A DNA stretch of 46,259 nt, from NCBI GenBank assembly GCA_900551755.1, contig URXK01000012.1, forward strand, positions 1 through 46,259, read 5' to 3'. This DNA is from an uncultured Eubacterium sp. (GTDB lineage: Bacteria > Bacillota > Clostridia > Lachnospirales > CAG-274). Within the stretch, counting starts at the first letter, position 1. Every line of letters begins with the position of its first letter. The notes below the pieces were generated by a model. It did no database searches. It saw only the letters and a program-made list of their open reading frames with translations, and was not told where the DNA came from. Position numbers and translations under genes: made by a program. Of the stretch, positions 16,219-25,020 are shown in pieces.

Positions 16219-17332
16219 TGTTTTATATCTTACAAATGCACCATCTCCATATCGTGTGGAATTTTTTGAAGAGTTAGGTAAACTGTGTGATTTAAATGTC
16301 TGTTTTGAACTGAAGCCCGAGGATGTTAAACACCGTAATACTGCTTGGTATAAAGAAAGTTATACGAATTTTACATCTATACAGTTGAAAAAAAGATATT
16401 TCTTTAAGCAGTATATTTGTACAGATGTACTTAAAGTATTAAAAGAAAAAAAATATGATGCAGTTGTTGTTGGAGTGTATAGTACCAACACAGCTTTGCT
16501 TGCGATGGCATATTTAAAGTTAAAAAGAATTCCATTTTTTATAAATTCAGATGGCGGTTTTATTCAAAAAAATGAGACAATAGTTAAAAAATGTATTAAG
16601 TCTTTTCTTATAGGTTTAGGTAGCTATTATTTTGCTTCTGGCGAGAAGACTGGAGATTATTTAAGATATTATGGTGGCAATAAACAGGTATTTAAGTATT
16701 CTTTTTCTACATATTTAGCAAAGGACTTGCCAAAAAATCTTATATCTTGTGATGAAAAAGAACAATTAAAGAAGAAACTAAACTTATTGGAAAGATATGT
16801 CTTTATTTCAGTTGGTCAATTTATATATCGTAAAGGTTATGATATTCTTATGCGTGCGTGTGTGGGGTTATCTAAGGATGTAGGTATATATATTATTGGT
16901 GGTGAGCCTACGGAAGAATATGTTCAATTAAAAAATTCTTTAAAGTTAAATAATATTCATTTTATAGGTTTTAAGAAAAAAGAAAATTTAATAGAATATT
17001 ATAAAGCTGCAGATGCATTTGTTCTTCCGACACGTGAAGATATTTGGGGTCTTGTTATTAATGAAGCATTAACATACGGTTTACCAGTTATAACAACAGA
17101 TAACTGTTTAGCCGGTTTAGAACTTGTTGAGAATGGTGTCAATGGCTATATTGTGCCTGTTGGAGATACTGTGGAATTGCGTAAAAAAATTGAACTGCTT
17201 TCCGAAAATTTAGAATTGTCTAATTATATGGCAAGTAATGCCTTTGGAGCAATGCAAACATATACTATAGAGCAGGAAGCAATAGATCATATTAATGCAT
17301 TTACAGAAGTGATTAAATTAAAAAAGAGGTGA
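16205..17332 (+). CDS. glycosyltransferase family 4
   Basis: A 375-residue GT-B glycosyltransferase. The start LYLTNAPSPYRVEFFEEL is typical of family-4 enzymes of surface polysaccharide clusters. The C-terminal donor domain shows ISVGQFIYRKGYDIL (about 196-210), DAFVLPTREDIWGLVINEALTYGLPVI with the conserved Glu pair, and NGYIVPVGD. Its ATG lies inside the end of the preceding gene, with GGAGAGG as ribosome binding site. It probably adds one sugar of the repeat unit on undecaprenyl carrier at the cytoplasmic face. Confidence 0.85.
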   Translation: MKKLSVLYLTNAPSPYRVEFFEELGKLCDLNVCFELKPEDVKHRNTAWYKESYTNFTSIQLKKRYFFKQYICTDVLKVLKEKKYDAVVVGVYSTNTALLAMAYLKLKRIPFFINSDGGFIQKNETIVKKCIKSFLIGLGSYYFASGEKTGDYLRYYGGNKQVFKYSFSTYLAKDLPKNLISCDEKEQLKKKLNLLERYVFISVGQFIYRKGYDILMRACVGLSKDVGIYIIGGEPTEEYVQLKNSLKLNNIHFIGFKKKENLIEYYKAADAFVLPTREDIWGLVINEALTYGLPVITTDNCLAGLELVENGVNGYIVPVGDTVELRKKIELLSENLELSNYMASNAFGAMQTYTIEQEAIDHINAFTEVIKLKKR

Positions 17333-17337
17333 TATTT

Positions 17338-18345
17338 TTGGAAAGAATTCAATATAGAGTTAAAATGACACTATTTATGTGTTACTATTATTCTATAGAG
17401 ATAATATTGAATATTAAAGCAAAATCTGAAAGTAAAAATCAGTTTATTATAAAATTGTCATTGTGGTTGCCTATTATTATTTTAAGATGGATTATGTCTG
17501 GCGTATATGAAAAAACTATTGGAAAAATAGTAGCAAGGCGATTTAGAAAAAACGATATAAATCGAAATTTTAAATATGAGCTTGGAATAGTTGCAATAGC
17601 AAAAGATGAGGGTCAATATATTAAAGAATGGGTAAAGTATCATAAAGTTGTGGGGGTTGATAAGATTTATCTTTATGATAATGGTAGTTCGGACAATACC
17701 AAAAGTGAAATTGATGATTATGTAAAATCGGGTTTTATTAAATGGATACCTTTTCCTGGAAGTGTTATGCAAATTCCGGCATATAATGATGCTATTAAAA
17801 AATATAGTAATGAATGTCGTTATATGGCATTTATCGATTTAGATGAATTTATTGTACCAACGAAAAGAGAGTTACTTGTAGATACAATTCGTAGAATAAT
17901 AAAACGAAATTTATATGCTGGTGGTATTGGTGTAAACTGGGCACTATTTGGATCTTCTGGATATGAGAAACAACAAGAAAAACCGATTACACAAACTTTT
18001 TTTAGACGTGCGGATGAGACGGCATGGCCTAATTTTCATGTGAAAACTATTTGTAATCCAAGAGTTGTAAAAAATTACATTAGCCCACATTTTCCAGTGT
18101 ATAAATTAGGTTTTATTAATATAGCACCAAATGGTAAGCGCCAATATGTATGGGGAAATCGTTATGTAGACTATTCTGAAATTAGGTGTCATCACTATTT
18201 TTGTAAATCAAAAGAAGAATGGATTATTAAACGAAGCAGAGGAATGGCTGATAGGAATCAGGTTTACAATATGGAAAAATTTAATGAATATGATATTAAT
18301 GATGTATTTGATGATATTATGATTCGTTATTCTGATTGTTTATAA
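17338..18345 (+). CDS. glycosyltransferase family 92/2-like protein
   Basis: A 335-residue GT-A-type glycosyltransferase. TTG at 17338 is preferred as start because AGAGGTG ends six bases before it; the GTG at 17329 lies inside that ribosome binding site. An N-terminal hydrophobic stretch (about 30-55) may anchor it in the membrane. The catalytic domain begins IVAIAKDEGQYIKEWVKYH, continues with YDNGSSDNT, and has FIDLDEFI carrying the D-x-D metal motif. This combination resembles GT92 / DUF23-type enzymes. It sits between family-4 glycosyltransferases. The substrate is unknown. Confidence 0.8.
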   Translation: MERIQYRVKMTLFMCYYYSIEIILNIKAKSESKNQFIIKLSLWLPIIILRWIMSGVYEKTIGKIVARRFRKNDINRNFKYELGIVAIAKDEGQYIKEWVKYHKVVGVDKIYLYDNGSSDNTKSEIDDYVKSGFIKWIPFPGSVMQIPAYNDAIKKYSNECRYMAFIDLDEFIVPTKRELLVDTIRRIIKRNLYAGGIGVNWALFGSSGYEKQQEKPITQTFFRRADETAWPNFHVKTICNPRVVKNYISPHFPVYKLGFINIAPNGKRQYVWGNRYVDYSEIRCHHYFCKSKEEWIIKRSRGMADRNQVYNMEKFNEYDINDVFDDIMIRYSDCL

Positions 18346-18374
18346 TGAAGTGTTGCGTAGAAGAGGTGAAGACA

Positions 18375-19574
18375 ATGAAAGTTCTGCAGATAACAGCATT
18401 TAGTGGCTGGGGATGCACAGGTAGAATAAGTGTGGGGATAAGTAATGCTTTATGCAAAGAAGGATATGACAATTATATTGCATGGGGACGAATTAATACT
18501 GCATCAGAAAATGTAAAAACAATTCAAATCGGAAATTTGTTAGATCAGATGATTCATGGATTGTATACTCGATTGACAGATAAATGTGGCTTTGGTTCTA
18601 AAAAGTGTACAGAAGAATTTGTTAAAAAACTGGAATCTTTAAATCCAGATTTAATTCAGCTTCATATTTTACATGGCTATTATATTAATTTAGAAGTATT
18701 GTTTGCTGCGATTAAGAGATTAGAAATTCCAGTGGTTTGGACATTTCACGATTGTTGGGCATTTACAGGTCACTGTCCATATTTTGATTTAGTAGGATGT
18801 CAAAAATGGAAGACAGGATGCCATAATTGTGAGCAGAAATCTCATCATCCAACAAGCTGGGGATTAGATAATTCTAAAAATAATTGGGAAAAGAAGAAAG
18901 AACTTTTTACTGGTATTAAAAATCTCACTATTGTTACCCCTTCTTTTTGGTTAAAATCATTGGTAGAACAGTCATTTTTTAAAGATGCTAAGATTTGTGT
19001 GATAAATAATGGTATTGATTTAAGTATATTTAAACCTACTAAGTCGGATTTTAGGAAAAAATATAAACTTGAAAATAAAAAAATATTATTAGGTGTATCT
19101 TCTACATGGGTTGAATCAAAAGGTATAGAGGATTTTAAGTTTCTTGCAAAAAATTTACCAAGGGATTATCAAATTGTTATGGTTGGATTAAATAAAAAAC
19201 AAATTAAGGAATTACCAAAAGAAATTATTTGTATTGAAAGAACTGATAGTGTAAAAAAACTAGCGGAAATTTATTCTACAGCCGATGTATTTGTTAATCC
19301 AACTTATGAAGACAATTTTCCTACAACAAATATTGAGTCATTAGCATGTGGTACACCAGTAATAACATACAATACAGGTGGAAGTGTTGAAGCTGCGGGA
19401 AACGAATTTGGATGTGTTGTGCCACAAGGAGATATGAGTGCATTGCTTAAATGTATTTTGAGTGAAAATTGGAAATGCAATAGAAGTGATTGTGTTGCTT
19501 ATGCACAAAATTTTGATGCGAATAAAAAATATGATGAGTATGTTGCTCTTTATGGAGGAATAATAAATGGATAA
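18375..19574 (+). CDS. glycosyltransferase family 4 (WcaC/colanic-acid-type)
   Basis: A 399-residue GT-B glycosyltransferase. The ATG at 18375 follows AGAGGTGA by six bases; upstream in-frame Met codons have no ribosome binding site. The start MKVLQITAFSGWGCTGRIS is typical of WcaC/WcaL-like enzymes. VVWTFHDCWAFTGHCPYF with the Cys-rich GCQKWKTGCHNC block is a hallmark of this subgroup. The donor domain shows LLGVSSTWVESKGIEDF and DVFVNPTYEDNFPTTNIESLACGTPVI. It overlaps the polymerase gene by eight bases. The sugar is unknown. Confidence 0.86.
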   Translation: MKVLQITAFSGWGCTGRISVGISNALCKEGYDNYIAWGRINTASENVKTIQIGNLLDQMIHGLYTRLTDKCGFGSKKCTEEFVKKLESLNPDLIQLHILHGYYINLEVLFAAIKRLEIPVVWTFHDCWAFTGHCPYFDLVGCQKWKTGCHNCEQKSHHPTSWGLDNSKNNWEKKKELFTGIKNLTIVTPSFWLKSLVEQSFFKDAKICVINNGIDLSIFKPTKSDFRKKYKLENKKILLGVSSTWVESKGIEDFKFLAKNLPRDYQIVMVGLNKKQIKELPKEIICIERTDSVKKLAEIYSTADVFVNPTYEDNFPTTNIESLACGTPVITYNTGGSVEAAGNEFGCVVPQGDMSALLKCILSENWKCNRSDCVAYAQNFDANKKYDEYVALYGGIING

Positions 19575-21006
19575 CTATGCTTGTCAATTTAGTAGATCTG
19601 CAAGATTAGTAGCCACTTTGTTATATCTTGCTATTGGATTATTGCTTATACTTAAAATACCTGATATAGCTGGATATAGTTTTTTAGGAAAATATATTTA
19701 TGTTGTAATTTCTTATTTTGTAGTAACTGGAATTTGGTTAACATATATTTATAAATATGGCTTTTATATATTTGAGCCTTCGACTATAGTTTTAGTTATA
19801 ACTATTATAACATATTCAATTGAACCGTTAATTTCAATAATTACAGATGATACAACTATTGGTGGGTTTGAAGTATTTGATGGCTGTTATAAGGCAACTA
19901 CAATTTATATGTTTGCAACTATTATTTTTATGTTTTTTTATTATAATACATCTTATAGAAGAAAACAATTTGTGTTTTTTGAAAATTTTGGTTGGTATAG
20001 AAATATAAATAGAAAAGTTCATGTACAAACATTACTAATATTAGCATATTTATTTGTGTTAATTGGTGTTGGTGTATCATTAATTGACCTTTTAATGAGA
20101 GGATATGACATTGAATACATTTTTTCTTGGGGAGTTAGTGGTGAATTTAGTGTAGGGGAAGAATCGACAGGTGTTTTTATTAACCTACGATATTTAATGA
20201 TACCAGGATTTCTCTATTTGGATATATATGAAACAAGAAAATGGCGTACTATTCTTCTTAGAGCTATAGTTCTTGCTTGTCTTTTGATTAGAACAACTAG
20301 ATGGATTGTAATTGTTTTATTGATGTCGCCAATTGTATTAAAATATCTTCGTGAGAATAGAAAGGTAAATTATTCTAGATTTGTAATTTATATTGTTATT
20401 TTTGTATTGATAATAAGCGGAATGCAGTTTACAAGAAGCTTTGTGCGTGATGGATTAGGTGCGGCAAATGCAAGTTGGAACAATTTTGATTTAATGTATA
20501 TTTGGAGTGCATTTTCTGGAAACTTTGACTTATATAAGACATTGTATGGCGCTGTTTCATACTTTCCAGATAAGCATTTTTATACATTAGGACAACAGAT
20601 GATAGTGCTAACATTAGTAACTTGTATTCCTAGATCTATTTGGTCGAATAAGCCTGTTAGTATAATTGATTCTGTATTAAAACCGTACTTTATGGGACAA
20701 GAATCCGTAAGAGGACATTGGGCATATGCACAATTAACAGAATTTTATATTGAGTTTGGGATTATTGGAGTAATGATATGTATGGCTATTTTTGGACGAT
20801 TGTGTGCAGGTATACGAAATATGTACGTTAACAATAGGGATATTCATGACTATGTTTTGGCGGCATTTTTATTTCCAATGCTGATGCAGTTTGTAATTAG
20901 AGGTTATATGCCTATTAATTTTTGGGCATTGTTCTTTATGTTGATACCAGTATGGATTATGAGATTGTTAAACTTAGGGGATAAATATGAACAGCAAAAT
21001 TATTAG
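19567..21006 (+). CDS. Wzy-like polysaccharide polymerase
   Basis: A 479-residue protein dominated by about ten to twelve hydrophobic segments, with a longer extracytoplasmic loop around residues 295-385 (FVRDGLGAANAS to RGHWAYAQLTEF). This topology and its place directly before a flippase are typical of Wzy O-antigen/capsule repeat-unit polymerases (EpsG/OAP type). Family sequence conservation is low, so the call rests mainly on topology and context. The GGAGG ribosome binding site lies within the end of the previous gene, and the 3' end overlaps the flippase gene by 20 bases. Confidence 0.75.
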   Translation: MDNYACQFSRSARLVATLLYLAIGLLLILKIPDIAGYSFLGKYIYVVISYFVVTGIWLTYIYKYGFYIFEPSTIVLVITIITYSIEPLISIITDDTTIGGFEVFDGCYKATTIYMFATIIFMFFYYNTSYRRKQFVFFENFGWYRNINRKVHVQTLLILAYLFVLIGVGVSLIDLLMRGYDIEYIFSWGVSGEFSVGEESTGVFINLRYLMIPGFLYLDIYETRKWRTILLRAIVLACLLIRTTRWIVIVLLMSPIVLKYLRENRKVNYSRFVIYIVIFVLIISGMQFTRSFVRDGLGAANASWNNFDLMYIWSAFSGNFDLYKTLYGAVSYFPDKHFYTLGQQMIVLTLVTCIPRSIWSNKPVSIIDSVLKPYFMGQESVRGHWAYAQLTEFYIEFGIIGVMICMAIFGRLCAGIRNMYVNNRDIHDYVLAAFLFPMLMQFVIRGYMPINFWALFFMLIPVWIMRLLNLGDKYEQQNY

Positions 21007-22438
21007 AAATTATATGTATAATACTTTATTTCAGGTATTGGTTTTATTAACGCCAATAATACTTTCGCCTTACTTAGCAAGAGTATTAGGTCCTGAAAAG
21101 TTAGGTGTTTATTCATATGCATATAATATAGCAGATGTTATTGTTTCATTTGCATTATTAGGAACATATACATATGGATGTCGCCAGATTGCTTATGTAA
21201 GAGAAAAAGAGGCAGTGTGTAAGAAAACATATCAAGAAGTGTCTACACTTAGGCTTATACTAGGTACAATTGGTTCAGTTATATATTTAGCAATTACTTA
21301 TATTCAACAAGGTGAACGACAATTAGTGTTTGTAATTTTATATTTTTGGGTGATGGCAATGATTTTAGATCCGTCTTGGTTTTTTGTGGGTCAGGAGGAT
21401 ATGAAACCAACTGCAGTAAAGAACTCTGTAATAAAAATAGTAACAGTTTGTTTGATATTTTGTTTTGTTAAAAGCTCGGAAGATATAACAAAGTATACTT
21501 TGATTATATCAGCAACAACGCTTGTTTCAAATTTAGTATTGTATTTTCAGTTTAAAAAATATAATGTTAAACAATTGTTGTGTTTTTCAAATTTGTCTAT
21601 TCACTTAAGAGGTTCTATTGCTTTGTTTTGGACACAGATTGCTACGATGATTTACTTAAAAGTAGATAAAATTATGATTGAAATGTTAACTAAAAATGCC
21701 AGTAATGTAGCTTTTTATGATCAAGCAGAAAAAATAGTTACCATTCCACTGACATTTGTTACTGTATTGAGTACAGTTATGATGCCTAAAATTGCAAATG
21801 AATTTGCAAATCAGAATAATGATGAGATTTCTAGATTGTTAAATAAAGCTGGACAAGTATCACTTTTTATGGCTTGTCCTATGATGGTAGGGATTGCAAT
21901 TATAGCAAATAATTTTGTGCCTTGGTTTTTAGGAGATTCATTTTTGCCTTCAGCTATAGTAATAAGTATTATTAGTCCTATAATTGTTAGTAACTCTTTA
22001 TCTGGGATTTCGGGTAAACAGTTTTTTACAGCAACAAATCAAATAAATGTGATTTTGATTGCATATATGAGTACAGCTGTTGTTAATGTAACAATAAATG
22101 CACTACTAATTCCAAAGTTTTCTTATATAGGAGCAGCAGTTGCTACAGTGATAAGTAGTTATATATCAGTGTTAATTCAATATTATATTATGAATAAACA
22201 GGTAAAAATGAATAAGACTTTTATCTCGGGGATGAAGTATTTAGCATGCTCTTTTATTATGGGAATTATTGTGTTTTATTTTGATAAATTTATGAGCCCT
22301 TCTCCTATTACAACGATTGCTGAATGTGTTTTAGGGTTTGTAATTTATTTTATTTTATTATTTATATTAAGGGATAAAACATTGTTTGAAATGTTATCTA
22401 TAGTGAGTAATATTCTCAGAAAGAAAAAAAATCTGTAG
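20987..22438 (+). CDS. Wzx-like polysaccharide flippase
   Basis: A 483-residue MATE/MOP-superfamily membrane protein of the RfbX/Wzx type with about 12-14 transmembrane segments. The N-terminus (LFQVLVLLTPIILSPYLARV then LGPEKLGVYSYAYN) matches the polysaccharide-biosynthesis flippase signature, as do the WFFVGQEDM and YLKVDKIMIEMLT segments. It moves undecaprenyl-linked repeat units across the cytoplasmic membrane. It completes the Wzx/Wzy assembly pathway with the polymerase upstream. No Wzz chain-length regulator or initiating phosphoglycosyl transferase is in the window. Confidence 0.88.
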   Translation: MNSKIIRNYMYNTLFQVLVLLTPIILSPYLARVLGPEKLGVYSYAYNIADVIVSFALLGTYTYGCRQIAYVREKEAVCKKTYQEVSTLRLILGTIGSVIYLAITYIQQGERQLVFVILYFWVMAMILDPSWFFVGQEDMKPTAVKNSVIKIVTVCLIFCFVKSSEDITKYTLIISATTLVSNLVLYFQFKKYNVKQLLCFSNLSIHLRGSIALFWTQIATMIYLKVDKIMIEMLTKNASNVAFYDQAEKIVTIPLTFVTVLSTVMMPKIANEFANQNNDEISRLLNKAGQVSLFMACPMMVGIAIIANNFVPWFLGDSFLPSAIVISIISPIIVSNSLSGISGKQFFTATNQINVILIAYMSTAVVNVTINALLIPKFSYIGAAVATVISSYISVLIQYYIMNKQVKMNKTFISGMKYLACSFIMGIIVFYFDKFMSPSPITTIAECVLGFVIYFILLFILRDKTLFEMLSIVSNILRKKKNL

Positions 22439-22447
22439 GAGGAAACT

Positions 22448-23602
22448 ATGTTACCAACTAAAAAGAAATGTTGTGGTTGTGGTGTATGTGCTAATGTTTG
22501 TGATTTAAGTGCTTGTAGTATGGTTAGCGATTATGAAGGTTTTCTTTACCCTAAAATAGATAAAGATAAGTGCGTGGGTTGTGGTAAATGTGAAAAATCT
22601 TGTCCTGTATTGAGTGGAAAAAATTACTTTACGATTAAAGTGGAAAATAAATCATATTGTGGTCATTATACAAATGAAGTTAAGGTAAAAGAATCAGCAT
22701 CTGGAGGAGCAGCTAGCTCTTTGGCTGAAGCAATAATTTTATCTGGAGGCGTTGTATATGGTGTTGCATATTCGGAGGACTTTCGGTATGCACATCATAT
22801 TAGATGTTCAACTGTTGATGAAATAAAATTTTTAAGAGGATCTAAATATAACCAGAGTAGAAAAGAATTTATATATTGTTCTATTGAGGAAGACCTTAAA
22901 AAAGGAATGTGTGTCTTATTTATTGGAACACCTTGTGAAGTAGTTGCTGTCAAGGCTTTTTTAAAAAAAGAATATAAAAATTTACTAACATGTGATTTAA
23001 TTTGTGAAGGTACAACATCTGAAATAGTTCTTAAAGATTTTATTTTTTCGTTAGAAAGTAAGTTTAAAAGTAGGGTTGTTGATTTTTCTGCTAGATATAA
23101 AAAATATGAGTGGGCTCCAGCTTATATTTATGCAAAATTTGATAATGGAAAAGAATATTGCAAACTTGCACATTATACTGATTATGGCGAAGCACATAAT
23201 GTATTTTTAAGACCATCTTGTTATGAGTGTGAATTTAAGGGTACAAATCGAGCGTCTGATATAACATTGGGGGATTGTTGGGGAATTCCTAGAAATAGTG
23301 AATTATGGAATAAATATGGCGTTTCTGTTTTGTTGGTTCATACAGAAAGAGGAATGCGATTAATTAATGAATTAAAACAGTTTCAATTAAAAGAGTATCC
23401 ATATGATGAGAAAAAGAATCCAAGGCTTATAACTTCTGCTTCGCTTGATAGCAGTAGAAGGGTATTTGAAATTAATATTAAAGACAAAGGGTTAAAAGAA
23501 AGTTGTAGACTTGCAAGGTCTACTAGCAAAACTTTAAAAAGAGTTTTATATGGTTTGACACCAGATTATTTAATACAAAAAATTAAGGAGGTTCGTGGAT
23601 AG
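22448..23602 (+). CDS. FrhB-like protein with N-terminal 2[4Fe-4S] ferredoxin (copy 2)
   Basis: A 384-residue protein of the coenzyme F420 hydrogenase/dehydrogenase beta family. Two ferredoxin motifs open it: CCGCGVCANVCD (about 8-19) and CVGCGKCEKSCP (about 39-50), each able to hold a [4Fe-4S] cluster. Then come ESASGGAASSLAEA, FIGTPCEVVAV, DLICEGT and CYECEFKGTNRASDITLGDCWG, the same blocks as copy 1. AGGAGG precedes the ATG. It is followed by the second pyruvyl transferase with almost no gap. It probably passes electrons to a flavin; the reaction in polysaccharide synthesis is unknown. Confidence 0.83.
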   Translation: MLPTKKKCCGCGVCANVCDLSACSMVSDYEGFLYPKIDKDKCVGCGKCEKSCPVLSGKNYFTIKVENKSYCGHYTNEVKVKESASGGAASSLAEAIILSGGVVYGVAYSEDFRYAHHIRCSTVDEIKFLRGSKYNQSRKEFIYCSIEEDLKKGMCVLFIGTPCEVVAVKAFLKKEYKNLLTCDLICEGTTSEIVLKDFIFSLESKFKSRVVDFSARYKKYEWAPAYIYAKFDNGKEYCKLAHYTDYGEAHNVFLRPSCYECEFKGTNRASDITLGDCWGIPRNSELWNKYGVSVLLVHTERGMRLINELKQFQLKEYPYDEKKNPRLITSASLDSSRRVFEINIKDKGLKESCRLARSTSKTLKRVLYGLTPDYLIQKIKEVRG

Positions 23603-23603
23603 T

Positions 23604-24647
23604 ATGAATATATCTATTGTAACATATTATGCAGAAAATGGAAATTACGGAGCTCTTTATCAAGCGTTTGCTTTAAATGAGTATTTGGTTGGTATTGGAC
23701 ATGATGTAAGTTTTTGGGGAGATAAATTTTCAGAAAGAAAAGTTTATACATCGGAATATATGGAACAAAAGGCACAAGGTATGAATTGTGTTAGAGATTT
23801 ATATTTCAATATTGATTATAAACATAATAAAACTTATGATGTTACTTTTGTAGGTAGTGATCAAGTTTGGGGAGGAAAGGAAGAACGTTTTTGGGGCGTT
23901 GGTTTAAAAACTAGAGTCTTAGCAACTTATGCACCAAGTGTTGGTAATCTTATTACTTCTAAAATTAAGTGGAAAGCGATATTGAAAGGAATAACTGGTC
24001 GCATAGCTTTTTATTGTCATAAAAAAGACTTGATTAAATTTCATAACATTAGCGTTCGTGATAATCAAACAAAGGCATTGATAAAAATGACATTAAATAA
24101 GTTGCCAACTTTAGTGTTGGATCCAACTTTTTTAATTGATTGGAATAAATATTTATATGATAATAATGGTTTGCCTGTGTATCAAATTCCTAAGGAGCCC
24201 TATGTGTTAATATATTCGTATGGTTTTGGTAAAGAAGCTGAGGACAATATACTAAATTATGCAAATAAAAATGGTTTAAAAACTTGTGTAGTGAACTATA
24301 ATTCAAATAGATTTGATTATAGTGGTGCTTATACACCGTTTCAAACTTTGGCTCTTTTTAAGAACGCAGAAATGGTTTTTACTGATACTTTTCATGGCAC
24401 TGTATTTTCTCTTATTTTCAATAGGCAAATGTATGTTTTGGGAAAAAACAAAGTCTCAAAACCATTTATGTTGCTAAGTCAATTTGGCTTAACAGATAGA
24501 TGTGTAAGGTCATATAACGAAAAGGAATTGAATAGTTGTAAAATAGTTGATTATAATGAATGTAACAAAAAAATTGATAAACTTATAAATATTTCTAAAG
24601 AATATATTGATGAATGTATAAATATGGCAGAAAATAATAATTTTTAA
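23604..24647 (+). CDS. polysaccharide pyruvyl transferase family protein (copy 2)
   Basis: A 347-residue pyruvyl-transferase-family protein. The ATG at 23604 is preferred to an in-frame GTG at 23595, which is only three bases from the AAGGAGG. Landmarks are GNYGALYQAFALNEYL (13-28), GSDQVWG (84-90), LDPTFLIDW and TDTFHGTVFS near residue 260. It is similar in layout to copy 1 but clearly diverged, so the two probably act on different sugars or positions. It is the last gene of the cluster, and a terminator follows. Confidence 0.83.
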   Translation: MNISIVTYYAENGNYGALYQAFALNEYLVGIGHDVSFWGDKFSERKVYTSEYMEQKAQGMNCVRDLYFNIDYKHNKTYDVTFVGSDQVWGGKEERFWGVGLKTRVLATYAPSVGNLITSKIKWKAILKGITGRIAFYCHKKDLIKFHNISVRDNQTKALIKMTLNKLPTLVLDPTFLIDWNKYLYDNNGLPVYQIPKEPYVLIYSYGFGKEAEDNILNYANKNGLKTCVVNYNSNRFDYSGAYTPFQTLALFKNAEMVFTDTFHGTVFSLIFNRQMYVLGKNKVSKPFMLLSQFGLTDRCVRSYNEKELNSCKIVDYNECNKKIDKLINISKEYIDECINMAENNNF

Positions 24648-24745
24648 GGAAAGTAAAAAACAACTTAAAAATTGTTTAAAAAAGCTTAAATAGAATTTTT
24701 ATTATCTCAATTTCATAATACAAATTTCATAGTTTTATATGTTAG

Positions 24746-24778
24746 GCTCTGTAATTATTTTGGTTACAGAGCTTTTTT
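24746..24778 (+). terminator. terminator of the polysaccharide cluster
   Basis: A perfect 9-bp stem pairs GCTCTGTAA (24746-24754) with TTACAGAGC (24764-24772) around a 9-nt loop. Six T follow at 24773-24778. Confidence 0.9.
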
Positions 24779-24913
24779 ATTACAAATATTAGGAGGGGTT
24801 AAAAAGTATATTTCTGACTCTAAAATTTAATACTATATAATGCATTATAATGACATAAAATAATATTTTAAAACAGCTATGAAAAAAATTAAAAAAATTT
24901 CACATATAATTAA

Positions 24914-24942
24914 TTGACTAGAAGGGAATAAGTATATATACT
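24914..24942 (+). promoter_or_regulatory. promoter of AraC-type regulator gene
   Basis: TTGACT (24914-24919) and TATACT (24937-24942) are 17 bp apart. The regulator start codon at 25021 lies about 70 bases beyond the predicted transcription start. The rest of the region from the terminator to the gene is AT-rich and shows no ORF. Confidence 0.6.
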
Positions 24943-25020
24943 ATTCATATAAATCATATATTTATAATAGGTTATGTTTTAATATTATATTACAATAATA
25001 TTTTGCAGAGGAGGGATATT

